A DNA stretch of 8,569 bases, from positions 1-8,569 of the forward strand of contig JAQWQN010000186.1 of NCBI GenBank assembly GCA_029244465.1, written 5' to 3'. Source of the stretch: Pseudomonadales bacterium. Its GTDB lineage: Bacteria > Pseudomonadota > Gammaproteobacteria > Pseudomonadales > Azotimanducaceae. This document shows positions 1 to 6,138 of this stretch, piece after piece (the stretch's first letter is position 1; the number at the start of each line of letters is the position of its first letter). The notes under the pieces are model-generated. The model was not told the origin of the DNA, searched no databases, and saw only the letters and a program-made list of their open reading frames with translations. The translations under genes were made by a program, and so were the position numbers.

Positions 1-186
1 AGATCCCTAAATCTAAAAGTGACCGGAGAAAATAGCATACTCAGAGCGGTCGTTGCGCTGATCAATCCGTTTGGGGAGATACATTCCGTAGCGTTAAATT
101 GGTCATTTCGACAAATCGCCGAGACGCTTCAGCATGCCGAACGATCTCGTCCGAACCGCGCCTTGCAGGCACCCCAACCGCTTTAA
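1..186 (+). CDS. Possible C-terminal end of an unidentified protein (5' end outside window)
   Basis: The plus strand is open without a stop from base 1 to a TAA at 184-186. This gives 61 codons and no start, so any gene would begin left of the window. The C-terminal reading includes segments such as ENSILRAVVALINPFGEIHS and ends in QAPQPL. I do not recognise a family. The other five frames of this stretch carry stops, which mildly favours this one, but 61 open codons can occur by chance. Its stop codon directly abuts the stop of the minus-strand extradiol dioxygenase at 187-189, so if real the two genes converge with no spacer. Confidence 0.3.
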   Translation, partial: RSLNLKVTGENSILRAVVALINPFGEIHSVALNWSFRQIAETLQHAERSRPNRALQAPQPL

Positions 187-1260
187 CTAAGATTCGAAAA
201 CCGCAAAACATTTTTGCGAATTAAAAATCCAAGTATCCAAATACTCGATCACCTGTGCTTGTCGTTCCGGAAACACGCCAGCCAAACAAATCCAGTTTTT
301 AAATTCTTGGCTGCCAGCGCTTTCCACCTCGTTATTGGTCAACGAAGCCCAATTCGCCTGATCCCCGTTGCGTAGCTCACTCACCCGAGCCGCATCGAAT
401 TCGCGATCCGGGTACAAGTAGCTATGTTTTTCAACCAAGAAAGCATGTGACCAACCTGATGAGGCCATAACGACAATCCGTTCATCACGATGTTCCAATG
501 CATCGCGCAGTGCCTGCCCGACATTGAAACATGAACGTGGCGTCGGTCCCGCCGGGGCTTGGGCATCCAGATACGGGTCGCGCAGTGCCATGGGCCGTTT
601 ATCCAACAAATGCGAGAATCCACCGCGACTTTTAATCACCCCGGTGCCGTAACAATTAACCGATATCGGAATAATGGGATAGGGCCATCCTTTCTGATCC
701 CAGTCGAGGTAAACACACGCGTTAGCAAATGCGTGTGAAAGATGATCGTGATTGGCATATTTGTAGGAATAGGCAATGGGGCAGTCGCTTTCGATGATCG
801 CGTGCGCGAGGCTTCGTCCGAGAATACCGTTACCCGCAACGTCGTAGGCAAAGCCGGAATCAACGCCCCAAATATTCGGCGGATCACCAAGCATTTTCAA
901 CATCTCAAATGGGCGTGAATGAAACGAATCCATACAGTAAATGTTGAAGGGGGGGATGACGTCTTCTTTGAAATTTTCGTACTGATCGTCACCAAACATA
1001 ATAACCGCATCGGGATTAAAGTCGTCAATCCTACGACGAACCTCGGCCAACGCTTTAATGTGTCGTTCTTGATGTTCCGCGGCTTTTTGGACCTCACTCT
1101 CGTATTCTTGCTGCATCTCTCCCGGCCAGTTTTCGACCTGTTTCATCTTTTCTGGAACCAGATCACTGGTCATGATGATTCTCAGTAAATTAGCAAACGC
1201 ATCAGGTGCGCCGAGTAGCGGTGGGTAATGCGTAATCCCGAGTCCCAATAATTCAGCCAT
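187..1260 (-). CDS. LigB-type (class III) extradiol ring-cleavage dioxygenase, Gln-variant
   Basis: This 357-residue protein belongs to the LigB / protocatechuate 4,5-dioxygenase beta superfamily, which cleaves catechols next to the diol using non-heme Fe(II). The first metal His is H11 in GITHYPP. The catalytic His is likely H272 in SSGWSH, and the carboxylate ligand is likely E313 in ESAGSQE. In LigB and MhpB the second metal His lies in an N/P-D-H motif before a conserved hydrophobic IPPF-like segment. Here the aligned residues are GDDQYENF followed by IPPF (90-105), which puts Gln93 at that site. A His-rich NHDHLSH motif is at 170-176. The ATG at 1260 has GAGG 4 nt upstream and overlaps the amidohydrolase stop by 8 nt, so translation is probably coupled. 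It is the last gene of the operon. The likely role is cleavage of the dihydroxylated product made by the upstream dioxygenase and dehydrogenase. The superfamily is secure; substrate and activity are inferred. Confidence 0.85.
   Translation of the reverse strand: MAELLGLGITHYPPLLGAPDAFANLLRIIMTSDLVPEKMKQVENWPGEMQQEYESEVQKAAEHQERHIKALAEVRRRIDDFNPDAVIMFGDDQYENFKEDVIPPFNIYCMDSFHSRPFEMLKMLGDPPNIWGVDSGFAYDVAGNGILGRSLAHAIIESDCPIAYSYKYANHDHLSHAFANACVYLDWDQKGWPYPIIPISVNCYGTGVIKSRGGFSHLLDKRPMALRDPYLDAQAPAGPTPRSCFNVGQALRDALEHRDERIVVMASSGWSHAFLVEKHSYLYPDREFDAARVSELRNGDQANWASLTNNEVESAGSQEFKNWICLAGVFPERQAQVIEYLDTWIFNSQKCFAVFES
202..218 (-). terminator. Terminator-like hairpin at the end of the aromatic operon
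   Basis: A perfect 7-bp inverted repeat with a 3-nt loop, CGCAAAA-CAT-TTTTGCG, lies inside the last ten codons of the extradiol dioxygenase gene. On the minus strand it is followed by GGTTTTC, a short T-rich stretch, and then the stop codon. The stem is AT-rich and the T tract is short, so as an intrinsic terminator it is weak. Its place between two convergent reading frames is the main reason to take it seriously. Confidence 0.3.
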
Positions 1261-2248
1261 AGATCCTCGCGTCGATACCTAGAAAGGCGTGGGCCGCACG
1301 CCAGCGAATTGATTCCGGATCAGCAAACTTTGCGGTCTCGATGTTACTTGCTGGGTCTTCGTCCATAATTAGATAGGGGTAGTCGGTGCCACAAAAAATT
1401 TGGCCGGGCGCAAATTCTTCCGCCAAATACCGCATATAGCCCTGATCGTATACAAGGTTGTCATAGAAGAATTGTCGCGCGTATTCGATCGGTTTTTTCT
1501 TTAACGTTTCGGAAAAATGATCGGTTACCTGTGCACCACGCCCAAGACGATGCGCCAGCGGCACAATAGCGCCACCGCCGTGACTAAACCCAATCCGCAA
1601 ACTAGGGTGACGCTCCGGTATACCTGTGCGGATTAACGTCATTGCACAAAGGGCTGTATCTACAGGGAAAGCCGAGAAGGGAATCAAATCTAGGTATTCG
1701 CTCAATCGCTCTGCACCAGCCGGATGTAGGGCGTGCACAAAAAGAGCCAAATCTTGATGTGCGGCCTCAGCCAGAAACTCTGCGAATTCCGGTTCGCCGA
1801 GATATTTACCATTGACGTTGCTGCCGACTTCTACGCCACAAAGTCCATCCGCTTTGATACGGGCAAGTTCTTCCGCCGCCAGCGGCGGATCCTGCAACGG
1901 CACCATCCCTAGCCCCGAAAAACGGGTTGGAAACTGTGCCACCATTTCCGCAAGCGTATGATTGACGTATCGCGACATCTCCAGTCCTGCAAGGGAGCCA
2001 AACCAATAAGAAAGAAGCTCAGGCATTGGACTTAGAACTTGCCGAGTCACACCAGAACGGTCCATATCCCCTATGCGTCTAGCCAAATCCCAAGATCGAT
2101 CATCTATTTGACGAAACGATTTCCCGGCAACCATCACGTCGGCTTTCCCCCGTTGCCCATGACACATGCACGGCCAGCGTGGTTCGTTAACTGACGCCGT
2201 TGGAAAATCCCGCGGTACAACATGCGAGTGGACGTCAACGAGCGGCAA
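1253..2248 (-). CDS. ACMSD-like amidohydrolase, probable metal-dependent decarboxylase
   Basis: This 331-residue protein is of the amidohydrolase_2 family, whose characterised members include aminocarboxymuconate-semialdehyde decarboxylase (ACMSD), 5-carboxyvanillate decarboxylase LigW and dihydroxybenzoate decarboxylases. Visible metal and catalytic residues are H7 and H9 in DVHSH, a His in the FVHALHP segment (H172 or H175), H223 in FSHGGG and D289 in CGTDYP, in the usual order. The start is a TTG at 2246-2248, two nt after the ferredoxin stop. No in-frame ATG lies upstream, and the HxH motif must be within the first ten residues, so this start is well constrained. The 3' end overlaps the extradiol gene by 8 nt. 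It probably removes a carboxylate, either from the ring-cleavage product (a carboxy-hydroxymuconate semialdehyde, like ACMSD) or from the dihydroxy acid before cleavage. The family is clear; the substrate is inferred from context. Confidence 0.85.
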   Translation of the reverse strand: MPLVDVHSHVVPRDFPTASVNEPRWPCMCHGQRGKADVMVAGKSFRQIDDRSWDLARRIGDMDRSGVTRQVLSPMPELLSYWFGSLAGLEMSRYVNHTLAEMVAQFPTRFSGLGMVPLQDPPLAAEELARIKADGLCGVEVGSNVNGKYLGEPEFAEFLAEAAHQDLALFVHALHPAGAERLSEYLDLIPFSAFPVDTALCAMTLIRTGIPERHPSLRIGFSHGGGAIVPLAHRLGRGAQVTDHFSETLKKKPIEYARQFFYDNLVYDQGYMRYLAEEFAPGQIFCGTDYPYLIMDEDPASNIETAKFADPESIRWRAAHAFLGIDARIYG

Positions 2249-2250
2249 CG

Positions 2251-2568
2251 CTATTGACTCTCTGGGATGTGTACGGTGATGCCATTCAAGACTTCAGTGT
2301 ACAGAATTTGACAACTCAGCCGGCTGTTGTGCGCTGGCTTCTCAGCAAACGCCAACATGACTTTCTCTCCTTCGCCAGGCTCACCCACAGCCTCTAGCCA
2401 GGCGCCTTCAATGTATACATGACAGGTCGCACAACTCATGGAGCCACCACATTCTGCATCGATACCCGGCACACCGTTTGCCGTCGCCAATTGCATGATG
2501 CTTGCACCTGCGATACCGACGACAGATACCTCGTCCTTACCGGCTGAAATAAAAGTGACCTTGCTCAT
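2251..2568 (-). CDS. Adrenodoxin/putidaredoxin-type [2Fe-2S] ferredoxin
   Basis: This 105-residue ferredoxin should carry electrons to the Rieske dioxygenase. The cluster ligands are C40, C46, C49 and C86, in the C-X5-C-X2-C arrangement (AECGGSMSCATCHVYIEG) with the distal Cys in NSRLSCQI, typical of ISC-ferredoxin, adrenodoxin and putidaredoxin. An earlier in-frame ATG at 2601 would add eleven residues (MSMAARQCCSH) that overlap the dehydrogenase gene and do not look like family sequence. MSKVTFISAG from 2568 matches the usual start, although no strong ribosome-binding site precedes it. It lies 4 nt after the dehydrogenase stop and 2 nt before the amidohydrolase start. Many ring-hydroxylating systems use a Rieske ferredoxin instead; a putidaredoxin-type partner places this system with class IIA-like enzymes such as the dioxin dioxygenase of Sphingomonas. 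No cognate reductase is in the window. Confidence 0.92.
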   Translation of the reverse strand: MSKVTFISAGKDEVSVVGIAGASIMQLATANGVPGIDAECGGSMSCATCHVYIEGAWLEAVGEPGEGEKVMLAFAEKPAHNSRLSCQILYTEVLNGITVHIPESQ

Positions 2569-2572
2569 GTGG

Positions 2573-3316
2573 CTACAGCATTGTCGAGCCGCCATTGACA
2601 CTCACCACCTGGCCAGTGACAAAACCTGCTTCTTCGCTCGCTAGATAACGCACCATGGAAGCCACTTCCTCGCATTCAGCCGGCCTGCCGATGGGGATCA
2701 CGTCGTTGAACCTCTTAAAGAGCGGGTTGCCCTGCGCTTGCATCTCTTTGACAGCAGGCGTCCCGACCATACACGGTGCGACCGTATTAATGGTGACACC
2801 GGTCTTGGCGAACTCGCGAGCCAATCCGGTAGTTAGGCCATGCACCCCGCCTTTTGCGGCATTGTATCCCGCATGATCCCAAAGTCCGTTGCGCACCGAG
2901 TCTGCACCAATATTAACAATGCGACCAAAACCAGCATCAATCATGTGAGGCAGCACAGCATGGCATGCCCAGATGGCGGTCCACAGGTTTCGATTCATCG
3001 TGCTGTGCAATGATTCTGCATCGTGCTGCAAGAAAGGTTTAATAACACCGCCGCCTGCATTATTCACCAGAATGTCCACTTTGCCATGTCGCTGTACCGT
3101 TTCTGCCACCATGTCACGGACGAGCGTTTCTTCGCTTAAGTCTCCGACAATGGTGACGGCCTGGAGTTCTTCGGCCAGGGCGTTAACACCATCGCCATCA
3201 AGATCACCCAGCATGAGGCGCGCACCTTCACTGCGTAATCTTCGCGCAATGGCTGAACCAATTGGCGACGCGGCACCGCCAATCACAGCTACTTTTCCAG
3301 CGAAATCTGCCAACAT
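2573..3316 (-). CDS. Short-chain dehydrogenase (SDR), probable cis-dihydrodiol dehydrogenase
   Basis: This 247-residue classical SDR likely oxidises the cis-dihydrodiol made by the dioxygenase to the corresponding catechol with NAD+. Seen in order are the Rossmann glycine motif GGAASPIG (13-20), a D-rich loop GDLDGDG (37-43) that would bind the cofactor ribose and suggests NAD(H), NNAG (85-88), N110, the catalytic triad S140, Y151 and K155 (YNAAK), and the C-terminal GQVVSVNGG. The glycine motif is unusual: the family consensus TGxxxGIG is here GGxxxPIG, with Thr replaced by Gly13 and the middle Gly by Pro18. The ATG at 3316 follows a G-rich ribosome-binding site (TTAGGGGG) that is unusually close, only 2 nt away. 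It lies 6 nt after the beta-subunit stop and 4 nt before the ferredoxin. The position in the operon supports the diol dehydrogenase role, as for CmtB in p-cumate degradation; the exact substrate is unknown. Confidence 0.9.
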   Translation of the reverse strand: MLADFAGKVAVIGGAASPIGSAIARRLRSEGARLMLGDLDGDGVNALAEELQAVTIVGDLSEETLVRDMVAETVQRHGKVDILVNNAGGGVIKPFLQHDAESLHSTMNRNLWTAIWACHAVLPHMIDAGFGRIVNIGADSVRNGLWDHAGYNAAKGGVHGLTTGLAREFAKTGVTINTVAPCMVGTPAVKEMQAQGNPLFKRFNDVIPIGRPAECEEVASMVRYLASEEAGFVTGQVVSVNGGSTML

Positions 3317-3322
3317 AGCCCC

Positions 3323-3811
3323 CTAAATAATAATACTGACTTTGCCTTGATCGTAAATATCGTCGGTATCGAGAAACGAAATTTTGTGTCGAATACGAAT
3401 GGCCCTATCGACGAACGCCATAGTGTAGATGTGATGCCCCAGATAGGTTTCAGTCACCGATGCCTTGGTTCGATAGGTGACGAAGTTTGACGTCGCGTAG
3501 AACGCTTCATCGGTTCCGTTGACTAACCGAACGTTCGTCACCATGTGTCGACAGCGAGACTTAGGGAACTCGACATGTGCCGTTCTTTTACCCAGTCTCT
3601 TGACCCGTTCCGTCAGTCGAAACCAATCATCCGCGATATAAAAGAGGGTAGTACTCGGCTCCACATCATCAGAAGAGCCCGCCGGTGGCACCCAGTAACT
3701 GGCGCCTTGTTCAAACAAATCAAGCCATTCATCTAGTTTCCATGCGTCCAACAGGCTAGCTTCTAGATAAAGCAGATCTTCCACATCGGCTCGGGTAACA
3801 GAAAGTGTCAT
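3323..3811 (-). CDS. Aromatic ring-hydroxylating dioxygenase beta subunit
   Basis: This 162-residue protein is the small, structural subunit of a Rieske non-heme iron dioxygenase (SnoaL/NTF2-like fold), expected to form an alpha3beta3 hexamer with the upstream alpha subunit. Family features are the N-terminal helix reading EDLLYLEASLLDAWKLDEWL, the SYWVPPAG segment, the LFYIADDWFRLTERVKRL region and the C-terminal RIRHKISFLDTDDIYDQGKV, close to the common ending of such subunits. It carries no cofactor ligands. The start chosen is the ATG at 3811, which forms an ATGA 4-nt overlap with the alpha-subunit stop, typical of coupled translation. An in-frame ATG at 3841 would add ten residues (MGSAHGSSGT) with no family character. 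The length matches the family (about 160-185 residues). Confidence 0.92.
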   Translation of the reverse strand: MTLSVTRADVEDLLYLEASLLDAWKLDEWLDLFEQGASYWVPPAGSSDDVEPSTTLFYIADDWFRLTERVKRLGKRTAHVEFPKSRCRHMVTNVRLVNGTDEAFYATSNFVTYRTKASVTETYLGHHIYTMAFVDRAIRIRHKISFLDTDDIYDQGKVSIII

Positions 3812-5085
3812 CGTTCCGCTGCTGCCATGCGCCGATCCCATTCACGCCAAAAAATACGCATCTGTTCTTCGTCGTTGGAGATGGTCTCGCTCTGACCCAT
3901 ACCCTTTGAAATGTCATTCCAACCGGCCCCGGCGAGATTGCTATACCCTTGCTGACACAACTTCAACGCTTCGCAATCGTCGGGGGTTGCAAATCCCCCT
4001 GGACCGAGAAACTCCAAGAAGTTGTACAAACGACGCTCACGCATAGCCTCCGATTCATCCACCGGCGCTAACGTCCAGGCTTTGACCCGTTGTCGATCGG
4101 GCAGGTCTGGAAAGAACGTTCGCAAGGTGATCGCCATAATATTATTAATGACAAAATTCGGAAAAATCACCATGTTGAAGTTGTTGTATGCAATTCGTTC
4201 AGCGCGTTCCTTGCCAAACCGCTCGGTCAATCGAGCCAGGATTGCGGCGCACTCCTTCGCGCCCTCTTCGCCCCAGGCGGCTACTGGTTTTGCTATGGGT
4301 CGGCCCCAGGGTGCGCCATACTCAATCACGGCATGTCCGTTACCTAAATCTTTCGGCTCAGACAACCCCGTTAAGGACTCGCCGAGTTGCCCGCCTGCAG
4401 CCATGATATAGTCAAAGTAGGTCGCATGAGTCGGTAGGCCGTGATAGGAATCAAAACTGTTTTCCGCTAGTAGCTTCCAGTTTGCCTGAAAGCCATATTC
4501 TTGATCCCCCTGAACGATTTCCATCGCCACTTCTGAGTGATCCATGGTGAGGTCAATGTATTCTGTTGTCCCTGCTAGATAGGTCACCAGGTCAGCACTG
4601 TCTGGATCAAAATTTACAAAATAGAGCCCGCGATAATCATCCAGTTGTGCAACCGGCACTAGATCGTGCATGCCATCCTGCGCGGCGGCACTGTAGCGCT
4701 CAGCTTCCGGTCTTTGGACTAACTTACCTTGTAGATCAAACGTCCAAGCGTGATACATACAGGTAAAGAGCTTTTCTTTTCCACGCTTTTCGCGACATAC
4801 CAAGGCACCACGGTGTGGACAGGTGTTGTAAAAAGCCCGGGGCACGCCGTCATTATCTCTGACGAACAAAAGTTCACGGCCACCAACGGCACGGGTGAGA
4901 AAATCTCCAGGCTTAGACAACTCAGATTCATGCGCAAGATATAGCCAGCTGCAATCGAAAATTTTAGAGCGCTCCTGGGCGAGCACCGCAGGATCGACAA
5001 AGGCTCTGCGATTAACGCGAAACGTCCCTCGATCATTGTCTTCGAGCACATAAGGCTCCGCGAGATTTTGCAGCGGGATATTCAT
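3808..5085 (-). CDS. Rieske aromatic ring-hydroxylating dioxygenase alpha subunit
   Basis: This 425-residue protein is the catalytic subunit that inserts both atoms of O2 into an aromatic ring to give a cis-dihydrodiol. The N-terminal Rieske domain has C89-P-H91-RG and C109-MY-H112-AW, the four [2Fe-2S] ligands. The catalytic domain has NWKLLAENSFDSYHGLPTH (202-220), giving the bridging Asp D212 and iron ligands H215 and H220; the third ligand is D369 or D370 in FATPDD. The ATG at 5085 is preceded by a strong AGGGAGG (5097-5091) with 5-nt spacing. A GTG at 5103 would start upstream of that site and is disfavoured. It is the first gene of the operon, with ATGA overlap to the beta gene. From memory, motifs and overall pattern look closest to p-cumate 2,3-dioxygenase (CmtAb) and related aromatic-acid dioxygenases, so an aromatic carboxylate is the likely substrate. 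The family is certain; the substrate is inferred. Confidence 0.93.
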   Translation of the reverse strand: MNIPLQNLAEPYVLEDNDRGTFRVNRRAFVDPAVLAQERSKIFDCSWLYLAHESELSKPGDFLTRAVGGRELLFVRDNDGVPRAFYNTCPHRGALVCREKRGKEKLFTCMYHAWTFDLQGKLVQRPEAERYSAAAQDGMHDLVPVAQLDDYRGLYFVNFDPDSADLVTYLAGTTEYIDLTMDHSEVAMEIVQGDQEYGFQANWKLLAENSFDSYHGLPTHATYFDYIMAAGGQLGESLTGLSEPKDLGNGHAVIEYGAPWGRPIAKPVAAWGEEGAKECAAILARLTERFGKERAERIAYNNFNMVIFPNFVINNIMAITLRTFFPDLPDRQRVKAWTLAPVDESEAMRERRLYNFLEFLGPGGFATPDDCEALKLCQQGYSNLAGAGWNDISKGMGQSETISNDEEQMRIFWREWDRRMAAAER

Positions 5086-5090
5086 CCGGA

Positions 5091-5097
5091 CCTCCCT
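5091..5097 (-). promoter_or_regulatory. Strong ribosome-binding site of the dioxygenase alpha gene
   Basis: AGGGAGG on the minus strand lies 5 nt upstream of the ATG at 5085. It decides the start in favour of MNIPLQN over the GTG at 5103, because it would lie inside the coding sequence of the longer form. Confidence 0.8.
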
Positions 5098-5145
5098 ATT
5101 CACCGTTTTAACTCTGACGCCACAGGCATTTACTTAACCTGTAAC

Positions 5146-5154
5146 ATACCGTAT
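5146..5154. promoter_or_regulatory. Candidate TetR operator half-sites (ATACCGTAT)
   Basis: ATAC-C-GTAT is a short perfect palindrome in the centre of the overlapping divergent promoters, flanked by a second inverted pair, TTAC (5130-5133) and GTAA (5141-5144 and again 5164-5167). TetR-family dimers usually bind 15-nt or longer imperfect palindromes in such spacers. The perfect symmetry here is only four bases per arm, so this is a weak candidate. Confidence 0.25.
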
Positions 5155-5201
5155 AAACGCCTTGTAAAGTACGCCTATTGAGATTGGAAGTAAATAGTCA
5201 A

Positions 5202-5822
5202 ATGAGCGCAAAGCCCCAACGCAAAACCCAAGACCAGAGAACCGCTGATGCAAAAGCATTGCTTGCACGCGCCGCGTTCGAACTGATTCGTGACCATGGC
5301 TATGCCAATTTTCGCGTTGCAGCGGTTGCCAAACATGCTGGCGTCAGCCAAGGCGGACACCTGTATCACTTTCCCAAGAAAGGTGACGTGACTCGAGCCG
5401 TCATCGAATATGCTATTGAGGCGGCGCGCGCGAAAACCACATCTAATTTCAACCTGGTTACGGCGCAGACAGATACCTTGCGCGCGATCGAAGCCGATTG
5501 CCGTGATTACTATTTTTCTCACAATTTCGATGTTGCCATGGACATCATCAAAGGTCTCGCTGGCAGCAAGGCGTTGCAAGACTATATCTCCAAAGCGCAC
5601 CGCGCTTATCGCGAACAGACGGAAACGGCATGGATCGCGACCCTGGAACACCAAGGCTGGCCCGCAGCAGACGCAGAAATTGTGGTTGCCATGACCGCCA
5701 GCATGGTTCGAGGTCTTGCGATCCGCGCGATGATAAAACCAGACACCGAGCAATATCAGCGGTTGCTTGCGAAATGGCACGACATGGTTGAACAAACCTT
5801 TCCTTACGCGAGACAGCGCTAA
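5202..5822 (+). CDS. TetR/AcrR-family transcriptional regulator
   Basis: This 206-residue regulator has an N-terminal helix-turn-helix spanning about residues 16-62. It reads ARAAFELIRDHGYANFRVAA, then AVAKHAGVSQGG, then LYHFPKKGDV, a standard TetR pattern in which the HLYHFPKK segment corresponds to the family's LYYHFxxK. The rest is an alpha-helical ligand-binding and dimerisation domain with variable sequence. The start chosen is the ATG at 5202, with GGAAG about 11 nt upstream. A TTG at 5178 would add eight residues and has no ribosome-binding site. It is transcribed away from the aromatic operon and probably represses it until a substrate or pathway intermediate binds; it may also repress itself. 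The ligand cannot be read from sequence. Confidence 0.92.
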   Translation: MSAKPQRKTQDQRTADAKALLARAAFELIRDHGYANFRVAAVAKHAGVSQGGHLYHFPKKGDVTRAVIEYAIEAARAKTTSNFNLVTAQTDTLRAIEADCRDYYFSHNFDVAMDIIKGLAGSKALQDYISKAHRAYREQTETAWIATLEHQGWPAADAEIVVAMTASMVRGLAIRAMIKPDTEQYQRLLAKWHDMVEQTFPYARQR

Positions 5823-6138
5823 ATGTCGCGCCACCTGAACCGGACCGATTGACCCGAAGGCTGACTGGAAACTGCGTACACAAGAACAGCCCCAGACTCT
5901 CAACTGATTGAGGCAAGCAGACAATCTCAGAAACTGATCGCACTTAACAATGCTCTGACAATTGATCGAGTCGGCGGGGTTCGCAACAGCGCGCGGCTCT
6001 AGCGGCCAAAATGGCACGGAACGGCTAATATCTTAGATCATCGGCCTCCTAACATCGGCCTCCTAACATCGGCCGGTTTGACAACCACTGGCAACACCGT
6101 CCAGAGGTTATCTGCAAATCGGCTCGCTTCCTGCCAAT
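5823..6138. other. Non-coding spacer between the TetR and NhaC genes
   Basis: This 316-nt stretch lies between the convergent ends of the TetR gene (plus) and the antiporter gene (minus). I see no convincing gene. A long minus-strand open frame starting at 6017 crosses it, but it is mostly the antisense of the TetR gene. The region holds a 14-bp tandem repeat (6039-6074) and small hairpins such as CTCAA-CTGA-TTGAG (5899-5912) and GCCA-AAA-TGGC (6005-6015). None has a T tract, so I cannot name a terminator for either flanking gene. Confidence 0.6.
6039..6074. repeat. 14-bp tandem repeat, about 2.6 copies
   Basis: The unit CATCGGCCTCCTAA occurs at 6039-6052 and 6053-6066, with a partial third copy CATCGGCC at 6067-6074. 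Copies are exact. On the minus strand each unit reads TTAGGAGGCCGATG, a consensus ribosome-binding site correctly spaced from an ATG. The ATGs open only tiny frames (ATG TTA GGA GGC CGA TGA, and ATG ATC TAA). Confidence 0.85.

Larger units (their letters stand above)
5086..5201. promoter_or_regulatory. Divergent promoter/operator region between the aromatic operon and the TetR gene
   Basis: This 116-nt spacer lies between the start codons of the divergent alpha-subunit and regulator genes, so it should hold both promoters and the TetR operator. For the plus strand, TTTACT (5129-5134) and TATAAA (5152-5157) are 17 nt apart. For the minus strand, TTTACA (5168-5163) and a poor GTTACA (5145-5140) are 17 nt apart. 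The two candidates overlap face to face, so one bound repressor could block both. Short palindromes in this overlap are ATAC-C-GTAT (5146-5154) and TTAC-N7-GTAA (5130-5144). Promoters and operators are guesses from short matches; the regulatory role of the region is the firmer claim. Confidence 0.5.

Noticed and set aside
919..1188. An 89-codon plus-strand frame opposite the extradiol gene
   Set aside because: It lies wholly within a well-supported gene on the other strand and has no protein-family character.
3812..3841. An upstream ATG for the dioxygenase beta subunit
   Set aside because: It would add ten residues of no family character; the ATGA overlap at 3808-3811 is the usual arrangement.
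5899..5912. Hairpin CTCAA-CTGA-TTGAG after the TetR gene as a terminator
   Set aside because: The stem is only 5 bp, low in GC, and has no T tract on either strand.
5548..5943. A 131-codon minus-strand frame overlapping the TetR 3' end
   Set aside because: It is composition-driven shadow of the TetR coding strand, with no family pattern.
5175..6017. A 280-codon minus-strand open frame opposite the TetR gene
   Set aside because: It starts with GTG, lies antisense to a clear TetR gene for most of its length, is rich in Cys and His without a recognisable domain, and would occupy the divergent promoter.
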